From NCBI RefSeq assembly GCF_004366035.1, contig NZ_SOEE01000007.1, positions 62,001 through 126,000 of the forward strand: DNA of 64,000 bases, written 5' to 3'. Origin of the DNA: Cytobacillus oceanisediminis. GTDB taxonomy: Bacteria; Bacillota; Bacilli; Bacillales; Cytobacillaceae. Each line of letters begins with the position of its first letter. Position 1 is the first letter of the stretch. The translations under genes and the position numbers were made by a program. The notes below the pieces were generated by a model that had not been told where the DNA came from, did not search any database, and saw nothing but the letters and a program-made list of their open reading frames with translations. Positions 41,268-49,215 of the stretch are shown here, in pieces.

Positions 41268-42413
41268 ATGAGTATGGAAATTGCAATGACAATAATTTTA
41301 ATGATGTTAATTGGGGCTCTCATTGGCGGGTTTACTAATTACCTGGCTATTAAAATGCTCTTTAAACCTTATAAAGCCGTTTACATAGGTAAATGGAAGG
41401 TTCCATTTACCCCGGGGCTGATTCCTAAACGAAGGGATGAAATGGCTGATCAGATGGGCAAGCTTGTTGTTAATCATCTTTTGACACCAGAAAGCATCAA
41501 GAAAAAGTTCATCAATGCTCAATTTCGGAGTGATATGACTGGGCTGGTTCAAAAAGAGCTTGAGACTATCCTGCTGTCGAAAAAATCAGCAGAGGACATA
41601 CTTGAAGCGTTTGGAATCGCGGATGGGCAAGCGAAAGCAGAAAACCGCATTAACTTATTAATTGAGCAGAAATATGAAAAAATCATTAGTGAATATCGGA
41701 GCCGGCCCCTTAAAGATGTTATTCCTCAGGCTCTTTTAGATAAAATGGATGAAAAAATCCCGGCAATCAGTTCAACGATCCTTCAAAAAGGGATTGATTA
41801 TTTTTCCAGCATTGAAGGGAAATTAAGAATACAAAGAATGGCAGATGATTTTGTCCGTGAACGCAGCGGCATGCTGAGCAACATGCTGCAGATGTTCATG
41901 GGGAACATCAATATTGCAGATAAAATTCAGCCGGAAATCATAAAGTTTTTAAGTAATGAGGGAACATCCGATCTGATTACTGCTCTTTTACAAAGAGAGT
42001 GGGATAAAGTTCTTGAAATGGACACTGCAGTTATTGAAGAGCAGCTTGAAAAAGAACAGATTCTTTCAGTATTAAAGAATATTGCCCATAAGGTCATTAA
42101 TCTGGAGAATTTATTTAAAACGCCTATTTCATCTTTTATGGCCCCTTATAGGACAGTATTAATAGATGAAGTGGCTCCTAAAAGTGTTCAAATGCTTTCT
42201 GATTGGCTTTCAGAAAAAACTGAAATGTTCATGGAAAGACTTCGTCTCGCCGAAATTGTCCGTGAACAGGTCAGCAATTTTTCGGTGGAACGACTGGAAG
42301 AAATGGTCTTTTCCATAATAAAAAGCGAGTTAAAAATGATTACTAATTTAGGGGTCCTCCTTGGGGGGATTATCGGGCTCATTCAAGGATTCATAGCCAT
42401 ATTGATTAATTAA
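41268..42413 (+). CDS. yheB: YheB, DUF445-family membrane protein
   Basis: A 381-residue protein with membrane helices at both ends: IAMTIILMMLIGALIGGFTN and LLGGIIGLIQGFIAIL. A long helical cytosolic or periplasmic part lies between. The conserved NYLAIKMLFKP and FTPGLIPKRRDEMA mark the DUF445 family, and length and position match B. subtilis YheB, reported as spore-associated. ATG 41268 follows AAGGAAGG. It is divergent from the ATP-grasp array and followed by yheA. Confidence 0.92.
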   Translation: MSMEIAMTIILMMLIGALIGGFTNYLAIKMLFKPYKAVYIGKWKVPFTPGLIPKRRDEMADQMGKLVVNHLLTPESIKKKFINAQFRSDMTGLVQKELETILLSKKSAEDILEAFGIADGQAKAENRINLLIEQKYEKIISEYRSRPLKDVIPQALLDKMDEKIPAISSTILQKGIDYFSSIEGKLRIQRMADDFVRERSGMLSNMLQMFMGNINIADKIQPEIIKFLSNEGTSDLITALLQREWDKVLEMDTAVIEEQLEKEQILSVLKNIAHKVINLENLFKTPISSFMAPYRTVLIDEVAPKSVQMLSDWLSEKTEMFMERLRLAEIVREQVSNFSVERLEEMVFSIIKSELKMITNLGVLLGGIIGLIQGFIAILIN

Positions 42414-42521
42414 GGGCATCGCCTCGCGTTTACTGTCATAGTTTGTTATAGTGTAGTGGATGTTCAAAATGGGGAAGATGAATTTTCCTTACTGAACGAG
42501 AATTGGAAGGAGTGTTTTTTT

Positions 42522-42872
42522 ATGGCAGTAAATTTATATGATTCAGCCTATGAATTAGAAAAAGCGGTGCGGGAAAGCGATGAATATAAGGCTCTAAAAC
42601 AAGCATACGATGATGTAAATGCAGATCCGTCTGCCAAAGCAATGTTTGATAACTTCCGCAAAATCCAGATGGAACTTCAGCAAAAACAAATGATGGGCCA
42701 GGATATTACACAGGAAGAAGTAGAGCAGGCACAAAAGACAGTCGCACTTGTACAGCAGCACGCCCAAATCTCAAAGCTTATGGAAGCAGAACAGCGCATG
42801 AGCATGATGATTGCAGAAATGAACAAAATCATCATGAAGCCTCTTGAAGAGCTTTATGGTGCAGTTGAATAA
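42522..42872 (+). CDS. yheA: YheA, YlbF/YmcA-family protein
   Basis: A 116-residue all-helical cytosolic protein: NLYDSAYELEKAVRESDEYK, then MFDNFRKIQMELQQKQMMGQ and QAQKTVALVQQHAQISKLM. It belongs to UPF0342 (YheA/YmcA-like), related to the YlbF-YmcA-YaaT complex proteins that act on RNase Y and the phosphorelay, though YheA itself has no proven role. ATG 42522 follows TTGGAAGGAG; upstream in-frame starts lack one. Terminator at 42888. Confidence 0.92.
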   Translation: MAVNLYDSAYELEKAVRESDEYKALKQAYDDVNADPSAKAMFDNFRKIQMELQQKQMMGQDITQEEVEQAQKTVALVQQHAQISKLMEAEQRMSMMIAEMNKIIMKPLEELYGAVE

Positions 42873-42887
42873 ATCAGTATTGGAATA

Positions 42888-42918
42888 CTCCCGGAATTGA
42901 TTTCGGGGGTTTTTTTTA
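42888..42918 (+). terminator. Terminator after yheA
   Basis: CCCGGAA and TTTCGGG around a four-base loop, followed by eight T. Confidence 0.88.
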
Positions 42919-43003
42919 TAAGAATAAGCATCTTCCTATATTAAACTGAACGAGGTTTGGGTACCTTTATGATAGATATTGATTTAAAGGAAGGGGCAGT
43001 AAA

Positions 43004-43528
43004 TTGAAAAAAGCTATTTTTCTGGACCGGGACGGCGTTTTGAACGAGGTTTTATCAGATAGGGTGAAATTCGTTAACAAGCCTGAGCAGTTATATTTAC
43101 TTGAAGGAGCAGCAGAAGCTGTGGCAGAGCTGACCCAAGCTGGATATGAAATTTTTGTTGTGACCAATCAGGGCGGCGTGGGACTCGGTTTTTTGAAAGA
43201 AAGAGAGCTAAGGAGAATCCATGAAAGGCTGCAGGAGCTTGTTGCAGAAAAAGGCGGTCATATTAAAGAGGTGGCCTATTGCCCTCATAAACCGAAAGCA
43301 GGGTGCGAATGCCGCAAGCCAAATGCAGGCATGCTGGTGGAATTGGCGGAAAGGCACCATCTTGATCTGGCTAAGAGCATTATGGTAGGTGATCACGAGC
43401 GGGACATTGAGGCAGGCAAGAAGGCTGGCTGTAAAACTGTTTTCATCGGCTCTGATCCAACTAGTGCAGATATCCAGGCCTCTTCACTTTTTGAGGCAGT
43501 GGAAGATATTTTGCAAATGCTTAAATAG
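43004..43528 (+). CDS. gmhB: HAD-IIIA phosphatase, GmhB-like
   Basis: A 174-residue HAD phosphatase. Motif I is FLDRDGVLNE (nucleophile Asp), motif II VVTNQGGVG, and motif IV MVGDHERDIEAG. The structural zinc loop of the histidinol-phosphatase/GmhB group is present as CPHKPKAGCECRKP. GmhB dephosphorylates heptose bisphosphates; Bacillus has no LPS, so the substrate may be a cell-surface glycan precursor or another sugar bisphosphate. The start is TTG 43004 with AAGGAAGGGG upstream. Monocistronic. Confidence 0.9.
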   Translation: MKKAIFLDRDGVLNEVLSDRVKFVNKPEQLYLLEGAAEAVAELTQAGYEIFVVTNQGGVGLGFLKERELRRIHERLQELVAEKGGHIKEVAYCPHKPKAGCECRKPNAGMLVELAERHHLDLAKSIMVGDHERDIEAGKKAGCKTVFIGSDPTSADIQASSLFEAVEDILQMLK

Positions 43529-43544
43529 AGGAGTAGTAAAAAAA

Positions 43545-43578
43545 CCGCTTCCAGGATTGTCTGGAAGCGGCATTTTAT
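43545..43578. terminator. Bidirectional terminator
   Basis: CCGCTTCCAG and CTGGAAGCGG, 10 bp, between convergent gmhB and spore-protein genes; T- and A-rich flanks. Confidence 0.85.
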
Positions 43579-43601
43579 TTTACTATGATTGCGTGGAAGG
43601 A

Positions 43602-43802
43602 CTAGCGTGCTCCGCCAAGCTGCTGCTCAGCCATTTGCACCAGGCGCTTTGTGATTTCTCCGCCTACTGATCCATTTGCTCTTGAAGATGTTTCCGGACC
43701 AAGGTTCACACCGAATTCTGTTGCGATTTCATACTTCATTTGATCAATTGCCTGGCTGACTCCTGATACTAAAAGCTGATTAGAATTGCTGTTTCTTGCC
43801 AT
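43602..43802 (-). CDS. Alpha/beta-type small acid-soluble spore protein, second copy
   Basis: A 66-residue paralogue of the protein at 31732. The GPR site [13 protein letters not shown] and the block [19 protein letters not shown] are identical or nearly so; the N-terminus and last residues differ. It coats DNA in the forespore. ATG 43802 follows AAAGGAGATG. Unlike the other copy, its leader shows no cloverleaf. Forespore-specific expression is expected from the family. Confidence 0.97.
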   Translation of the reverse strand: MARNSNSNQLLVSGVSQAIDQMKYEIATEFGVNLGPETSSRANGSVGGEITKRLVQMAEQQLGGAR

Positions 43803-43944
43803 GTAAATCATCTCCTTTGGTGTAGTTTTCTTGATTGTTACACTCATAGCTTTAGGAGAGAAAATAAGATTTATTCATAGGTGTATATGGTAAATTAAGG
43901 TAATTTTCGACTGACTCTAATGTGTATTTAACTTGAAATCAGCT

Positions 43945-44026
43945 ATGCGCATATAATTTGGGCATTAGCGCACAGAAAAAACCTTATCCGCACATAAATT
44001 TCCTCCATCCGCACATGAATTTCTAA
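43945..44026. repeat. Short degenerate tandem repeats
   Basis: Two good units of about 21 bases, ATCCGCACATAAATTTCCTC and ATCCGCACATGAATTTC, with two weaker ones before them. They reach into the ykoC stop codon. Similar ATCCGCG...AATT units occur near 29893-29945. Confidence 0.5.
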
Positions 44027-44802
44027 AGTTCGCCATTGTAAAGCTGCAGAAAACCGAATAGCCATGAAATATAGGCACTTGCCAGCACTGCTCCTATAAA
44101 AAAGGCGAAATATGCCCAATCCTTCCAGGAAACAGAGATTTTTTGATAGAAATCCCGGTTTCTATCTCCGGTGAACCCTTTTGATTCCATTGCCATTGCT
44201 GTCCTCTCTGCTTTACGGATCGCTCCGGCAAGGAGAGGAACTGAATACCTCTTAAGTTCTGCGATTTTTTCAGAAAGTGTCCGGGCTTTGGGGATTCCCC
44301 TGATCCGGTGGGCGCTTCTGATAATCTCAAATTCATCTTTCATTAATGGCAGAAACCGATAGCCTGCCATGATTCCATATGCAAGCTTTGGAGAGAGCCG
44401 GCATTGCTGCATAAGACTGAGCAGGAATTCTGTCGGCTTTGTGGTTAAAATGAACAGAAGGGACAGCGAGGTAAAACTTAAAACCCTCATGCCAAGAGAT
44501 AGGGCACGCTGAAAGCCCTCCTCAGTCAATGTGAAGATTCCCCATGTCCATAGGATGGTCTCTCCTTCAATAGTCTTTGAAAAAATCAGAGCTGACCAAA
44601 TATATATTATAGCCATGAAGATAAACGGCGAGAAAAGTAAAATCCATCTTTTGAATGAAACCTTACCAAAAATAAAGGTGGCCCCTGCAGTCACCACTAA
44701 GGTCAGAAAAGGAGTAACCGGGTCAAAGAAAAGGGACAAAATCAATACACAGACAATCACAGTCAGAGCTTTTATGCTTGGGTTAAATTCATGTAAGAGC
44801 AA
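44023..44802 (-). CDS. ykoC: YkoC, ECF transporter T component
   Basis: A 259-residue EcfT membrane protein with about six helices and the coupling motif region IIRSAHRIRGIPKARTLSEK and AMAMESKGFTG that contacts the ATPases. It works with YkoD (ATPase) and YkoE (substrate component) to import thiamine or its pyrimidine HMP. The start is TTG 44802, 7 bases after GGGAGG; earlier in-frame codons (44829) lack a site. It overlaps ykoD by 14 bases. Confidence 0.92.
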   Translation of the reverse strand: MLLHEFNPSIKALTVIVCVLILSLFFDPVTPFLTLVVTAGATFIFGKVSFKRWILLFSPFIFMAIIYIWSALIFSKTIEGETILWTWGIFTLTEEGFQRALSLGMRVLSFTSLSLLFILTTKPTEFLLSLMQQCRLSPKLAYGIMAGYRFLPLMKDEFEIIRSAHRIRGIPKARTLSEKIAELKRYSVPLLAGAIRKAERTAMAMESKGFTGDRNRDFYQKISVSWKDWAYFAFFIGAVLASAYISWLFGFLQLYNGEL

Positions 44803-46489
44803 ACTTGTTCCTCCCATCCATGGCATCAAGTTTGTTCCTGAGTTTTTCTGTGTAAGGAACCTTTAGAGAAGCCATTTTCATAATCTCATGTTCCTTCCAT
44901 AATGAATCAGGCAATCCCTCGTAAATCTTCTCTCCTTCTGAAAGGACAATCACTTTATCGGCATAGGAATGCAGGATTTCCATGTCATGAGTGATCATTA
45001 CCACGGAGCCTCCGCTATGGATCTTTGTTTCCAAAAGCGCCATAAGCTCCGCCGAGGTCCTGGCATCCTGTCCAAATGTTGGTTCATCAAGGAGCAGCAT
45101 ATCCTGTTCATTCACCAGCATCGATGCAACACTTAGCCGCCGCTTTTGTCCCTGACTTAAGGAAAAAGGATGCATGTCAGCGTGCTGGAGCAAGTTCACT
45201 TGATGCAGAACATCTTCAACCATTTTTTGTATTTCGGCATCTGTCATTCGCTGTATTCTCAGACTGAAGGCGATTTCCTCATAAACAGAATCTGCAATAA
45301 ATTGGTGTTCGGGATTCTGAAAAACGTATCCTAATTTTAGTCTTAACTCCTGCTCCTTCCATTGGGAAAGGGAGCGATCATAAAAAAGGATGTTGCCTTT
45401 GGATGGAGCATATAATCCTGTCAGCAGTCTGGAAAGCGTTGTTTTTCCAGATCCATTTGAACCGGCTATTGCCACAAATTCACCCTTATTAACTGAAAAA
45501 CTAATATTTTTAAGCAAATCCTTCCCATCCTTATGAAAAGAAAGATTCTCTGCCGATAGGATGACCGGCTCTTCAGAGACTTGATGTATTGTCTTCCTGT
45601 TATCTAAAATCTGAAGTGCAGTATAGGGATTTACAAATCCATCAATTAATTCCCGATCAGTTAACGGAAGATTTTCCCCTTTGTAAATCCCTGCTTTTTT
45701 TCCTAATAGGCCTGCTCTTACTGCGCTTGGCAGCCAGATACCCTCAAGCGTAAGTTCTTCTGCATATTTATTAAAGCAGTCTGCAGTGCTTCCATTAAAT
45801 AAAGTTTCTCCATCCCGGTTTAGCACCACGCAGCGGTCGGTCAAATCAATCCAATCATCCAGCTTGTGCTCAATTATTAGAAGGGAAAAGGATTGCTCCT
45901 CTTTAAGCTCTTTGATGATGCGGGTAAGTTCATAGCTTGAAGCCGGGTCAAGATTTGCTGTCGGCTCATCCAAAATCAGGATATCCGGATTTAATGACAA
46001 TACACATGCAAGTGCAAGTTTTTGCTTTTGTCCCCCCGAAAGGGTATGTATTAAGGCATGCTTAAATGACAGAAGATGAACAAGTTCCAGTGCTTCATCT
46101 ATCTTGCTCTCAATTTCTTCAGGAGGTGTTTTCATATTCTCAAGGCCAAATGCCAGCTCTTCTTCAACTGTTGGCATGCAAAACTGGCTTTCCGGATCCT
46201 GAAACACAATGCCGATGTGTTGATTAATTTCACCTGGCCGGAATTCATCCAGAATCTTTCCTTTGAAAGAAATGGTGCCATTCAGTTCGCCATCAACGGC
46301 TTCCGGATATAATTTATTTAAGCAGAAAGCAAGCGTGCTTTTTCCGCAGCCGCTGGGGCCTAATAATAGAACAGCTTCCCCTGGGTAAAGGCTGAAATTC
46401 ACATTCTTAAAAACAGGATTCTTCACTTCTTCATGCCGGAAGGAAAGCTGTTCAGTTATTAATAAAGGCTGGTTATGATGTAATGCCAT
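44789..46489 (-). CDS. ykoD: YkoD, fused two-domain ECF ATPase
   Basis: A 566-residue protein with two ABC ATPase domains in one chain. First: GPSGCGKST, LSGGQKQKLALA, ILILDEPTANLD. Second: GSNGSGKTT, the variant signature LSQGQKRRLSVASM, and MLLLDEPTFGQD. Most ECF transporters use two separate ATPases; the fusion is typical of YkoD. It drives uptake through YkoC and YkoE. ATG 46489 lies within the end of ykoE (17-base overlap), with AAGGG about 12 bases upstream. Confidence 0.94.
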   Translation of the reverse strand: MALHHNQPLLITEQLSFRHEEVKNPVFKNVNFSLYPGEAVLLLGPSGCGKSTLAFCLNKLYPEAVDGELNGTISFKGKILDEFRPGEINQHIGIVFQDPESQFCMPTVEEELAFGLENMKTPPEEIESKIDEALELVHLLSFKHALIHTLSGGQKQKLALACVLSLNPDILILDEPTANLDPASSYELTRIIKELKEEQSFSLLIIEHKLDDWIDLTDRCVVLNRDGETLFNGSTADCFNKYAEELTLEGIWLPSAVRAGLLGKKAGIYKGENLPLTDRELIDGFVNPYTALQILDNRKTIHQVSEEPVILSAENLSFHKDGKDLLKNISFSVNKGEFVAIAGSNGSGKTTLSRLLTGLYAPSKGNILFYDRSLSQWKEQELRLKLGYVFQNPEHQFIADSVYEEIAFSLRIQRMTDAEIQKMVEDVLHQVNLLQHADMHPFSLSQGQKRRLSVASMLVNEQDMLLLDEPTFGQDARTSAELMALLETKIHSGGSVVMITHDMEILHSYADKVIVLSEGEKIYEGLPDSLWKEHEIMKMASLKVPYTEKLRNKLDAMDGRNKFALT

Positions 46490-47069
46490 TTTGGGATTTT
46501 TCCCTTCTCAGCTCTTTTCCGATAGGAAAGCTGTTTAATGCCCCCGTTTTAGCAAGACTCTCACTCAGCCATTTCCCTAGCAATCCAGCAAGCAAAGCAC
46601 CGCTAATTAGTCTCACAAAAAACATCGCAGTAACATAATCGGGTGATAGGGCTGCATAGCCGGAAATGAAATAGCCCCAAATAAAGCTTGTAACAGAAGA
46701 GCCCATGCCGGCAGCAATTAAAACCCATGTCCGGTAGTTGTTCCATTTTGCTGCCGCAAAAACAGCTTCTGCTCCAATCCCCTGAATCATGCCTGAAAGA
46801 ATCAGGCGAGGGCCTACTGCATTGCCAATCATGACTTCAATGGCTGCTGCGATGGTTTCCGATAAAAAGGCTGCTCCGGGTTTTCTGATTATATACGCTG
46901 AGATGATTGAAACAATAAACCAAATGCCAAAAATCAGATCATAGCCAATTAAGCCAAACATCCCATATAACACGTTGCCAAATTGCATGAACACCAGGTA
47001 TACAACTGCAAACACAACAGCGAGTACAGACAGGACAATGACCTCACGAAGCTTCCATTTTTCTAGCAT
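46473..47069 (-). CDS. ykoE: YkoE, thiamine/HMP-specific ECF S component
   Basis: A 198-residue membrane protein with five to six helices and the S-component pattern: LREVIVLSVLAVVFAVVYLV at the start and LSGMIQGIGAEAVFAAAKWN in the middle. It binds the thiamine-related substrate and associates with YkoC/YkoD. ATG 47069 has GAAGGGGGC upstream and follows ykoF by 1 base. Substrate inferred from the TPP riboswitch and family. Confidence 0.92.
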   Translation of the reverse strand: MLEKWKLREVIVLSVLAVVFAVVYLVFMQFGNVLYGMFGLIGYDLIFGIWFIVSIISAYIIRKPGAAFLSETIAAAIEVMIGNAVGPRLILSGMIQGIGAEAVFAAAKWNNYRTWVLIAAGMGSSVTSFIWGYFISGYAALSPDYVTAMFFVRLISGALLAGLLGKWLSESLAKTGALNSFPIGKELRREKSQNGITS

Positions 47070-47070
47070 A

Positions 47071-47676
47071 TTACACAGCCCCCTTCTTGGAAGGACTGTT
47101 CGCAGACATATTCACCGTCATGACAATATGAGTGGAATCGCTTTTCTTACTGCTTTCGAAAGCATCTTCCAGCGTTTTAAAAACATCGTGTGCATCTCCA
47201 TCTAATCTTGAAGCATAATGCACACCTTCAGTAAACGTTCCCTGAGCCTTAGCGAGCTCGACTTGGTTCATAATGACGTCCATGTATGAAGGAATCCCCA
47301 TCGGATAAAGCGCGAACTGTACAGCGACCTCCTGGCTGATTCCTGCAGATTTTTTTTCATTCGCCCTATCTTCATTTTCAGCAAGATAAGCATCTCCGGC
47401 AGTATCCCCGGGGCATCCATTTGAAAATGTGCCGTTAAACACTACATGGTCACCATGCCTAACAGTCTCAAGATAAATAGCTTTGACTACATCAAAAACA
47501 TGAATGGACCTGCCGCGCACACAAGTGCTCACATCATCTGTTTCCATCCATACTTTGCTTGTATCCACTTCCTTTAGAGCAGATAAAATAACATCCACAA
47601 ACCTGTCAGTCATTGGATAAATCGAAAACCTGCACCCTGTAATCTCGCTTGTTCCGCATAAGTAATTTTCCTGCAT
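47071..47676 (-). CDS. ykoF: YkoF, thiamine/HMP-binding protein
   Basis: A 201-residue soluble protein made of two similar ferredoxin-like domains: GCRFSIYPMTDRFVDVILSA in the first and VAVQFALYPMGIPSYMDVIM in the second. B. subtilis YkoF binds thiamine and is thought to handle HMP. ATG 47676 follows CCAGGAGG. It is the first gene of the ykoFEDC operon, directly behind the TPP riboswitch terminator. Confidence 0.93.
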   Translation of the reverse strand: MQENYLCGTSEITGCRFSIYPMTDRFVDVILSALKEVDTSKVWMETDDVSTCVRGRSIHVFDVVKAIYLETVRHGDHVVFNGTFSNGCPGDTAGDAYLAENEDRANEKKSAGISQEVAVQFALYPMGIPSYMDVIMNQVELAKAQGTFTEGVHYASRLDGDAHDVFKTLEDAFESSKKSDSTHIVMTVNMSANSPSKKGAV

Positions 47677-47705
47677 TTTGCCATCCTCCTGGATTATATA
47701 AAATT

Positions 47706-47737
47706 AAAAAACTGCATTCCCATAAGGAAATGCAGTT
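47706..47737 (-). terminator. TPP riboswitch terminator
   Basis: On the minus strand AACTGCATTTCC and GGAATGCAGTT form the stem, followed by TTTTTT, between aptamer and ykoF. Confidence 0.85.
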
Positions 47738-47751
47738 GAATGATATCAATA

Positions 47752-47860
47752 CACTAGAAATGATAGCCGTTCACCTGCACTTCCCCACGCTGGTATTATC
47801 CAGATCGGGTGATAAGAGTCAGAACGGATTGTTCTTCTCAGCCAAAAAGCTCCCCTAGTG
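47752..47860 (-). promoter_or_regulatory. TPP (thi-box) riboswitch
   Basis: On the minus strand the outer stem CACTAG/CTAGTG encloses GGGGAGC, GGCTGAGA, ACCC, GATCTGGATAATACCAG and CGTGGGGAAG, the invariant blocks of the thiamine pyrophosphate aptamer. TPP binding should favour the terminator and switch off ykoFEDC. Confidence 0.97.
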
Positions 47861-47892
47861 CAAAATAAGATATGCAGTTTTTTATTGACTCC

Positions 47893-47921
47893 ATCTTAAT
47901 ACGGAGTATACAAATTGTAAA
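47893..47921 (-). promoter_or_regulatory. Probable promoter of the ykoFEDC operon
   Basis: On the minus strand TTTACA (47921-47916), 17-base spacer, TAAGAT (47898-47893), about 30 bases before the riboswitch. Confidence 0.5.
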
Positions 47922-48097
47922 TGACTAATTTATAATTCTTTAAATCAAATGATCTATGAAAACAGATAAACGCCTTCACTGGCACAGGTCAGCTGTGAAA
48001 AAAAATTCTGCATTGTCCATGTCATGTTCTAATCCAATCCTTCCCTTCATAAAAGTGTAATAGGACAATTTCACACCGAGAATAGGGGGCAAAATGG

Positions 48098-48964
48098 ATG
48101 ATATATAGAATGCTTGCTTTAAATATTGACGGAACACTACTCCAATCAAATGGAAGACTTCATAAATCAACAAAAGATGCGATTGAATATGTGCAGCAAA
48201 AAGGAATTTATGTAACACTTGTCACATCCAGAAGCTTTCCATCCGCGAAAAAAGCGGCCAAAGCATTGAAAATCAATTCCTTGCTGGTCACACACAGGGG
48301 GGCTTATATTGCTGCTACTCAGGAAAAGCCTATATTTGTAAAAAGGATACAGGAAGATGAAACGTTTGAAATCGTGCGTCTGCTTGAAGGCTTTACCTGT
48401 CAAATCAGGCTGGTGCACGAAAAGTATTCCCTTGCCAACAAAACCAAGCTAAATACCAATATGCTTGCTAAAACTGTTTTTACAACCGGCGATCCCATTT
48501 TTTACTCGCAGCAATTTGTGGATTCATTAAGTGACACCATTTTAGATGAGCCGGTCACACCGCCAAAAATTGAAGTGTATTTTGAAGATAAAGGCGACCT
48601 TGAGGATGCTCAGGCAGCCATTAGGGGCATGTTTGAAAATGTAGAAGTCATTAAGTTAAGTGATCTTCGGATGGACATTGTTCCTGCCGGAGTTTCAAAG
48701 CTGAATGGTTTGCTCTATTTATGTGAACATCTCGGAATTTCACGAAACCAAATGGTCGTTATAGGTGACTCGGAGGATGATCTGGAAATGATTGAAGCTG
48801 CCGGCCTTGGTGTGGCTATGGGCAATGCCCCTGCCGAAGTCAAAAAAGCAGCAGACTGGCTGACTCGATCCAATGACCAGAACGGCGTAAGCTACATGGT
48901 TAAAGAACATTTCCGCAAACAGCATCCAATTGATTTCCTGAAGAAAATGAATCTATTAAAATAA
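48098..48964 (+). CDS. yhaX: YhaX, HAD-superfamily Cof-type protein with altered nucleophile motif
   Basis: A 288-residue Cof-type HAD protein. Motif II (VTLVTSR) and motif IV (VVIGDSEDDLEMIEAAG) are normal, but motif I reads LALNIDGTLL: the first aspartate of DxDGT, which forms the phospho-aspartate, is asparagine. Phosphatase activity would be lost or greatly changed. The large C2-type cap lies between about residues 80 and 200. ATG 48098 is preceded by AGGGGGC. Position beside hemZ matches B. subtilis yhaX, a sporulation-expressed gene. Confidence 0.88.
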   Translation: MIYRMLALNIDGTLLQSNGRLHKSTKDAIEYVQQKGIYVTLVTSRSFPSAKKAAKALKINSLLVTHRGAYIAATQEKPIFVKRIQEDETFEIVRLLEGFTCQIRLVHEKYSLANKTKLNTNMLAKTVFTTGDPIFYSQQFVDSLSDTILDEPVTPPKIEVYFEDKGDLEDAQAAIRGMFENVEVIKLSDLRMDIVPAGVSKLNGLLYLCEHLGISRNQMVVIGDSEDDLEMIEAAGLGVAMGNAPAEVKKAADWLTRSNDQNGVSYMVKEHFRKQHPIDFLKKMNLLK

Positions 48965-48975
48965 CATCAATGAAA

Positions 48976-49010
48976 GAGAGTTCGATTAGTCTAATCGGCT
49001 CTTTTTTTTT
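48976..49010 (+). terminator. Terminator after yhaX
   Basis: GAG..CGATTAG and AATCG.CTC pair around a small loop, followed by nine T. Confidence 0.8.
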
Positions 49011-49215
49011 GCTTTACGATACTGGAAAAAGAGAAAAGAAGCAGAATGAATATATATAAGTAATCCAACAGGAATCCTTTCCCTTATATTGACCTTGTTT
49101 CCCCATTTCTGTACACTAAAAGAAGTTTGTCAACATGAAAAATAGACACTTTGCAGCTGCCCCAAGAAAAAAAGACATCGGCAGATTAATATATTTTCTA
49201 AAAAAGGTGATCAAT

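Noticed and set aside
43945-44026. Short spaced repeats as a CRISPR array
   Set aside because: Units are about 21 bases, imperfect and directly adjacent, without unique spacers, and no cas genes are present.
49135-49215. Upstream ATG as start of hemZ
   Set aside because: No ribosome binding site; TTG 49216 has AAAGGTGATC and the family N-terminus begins there.
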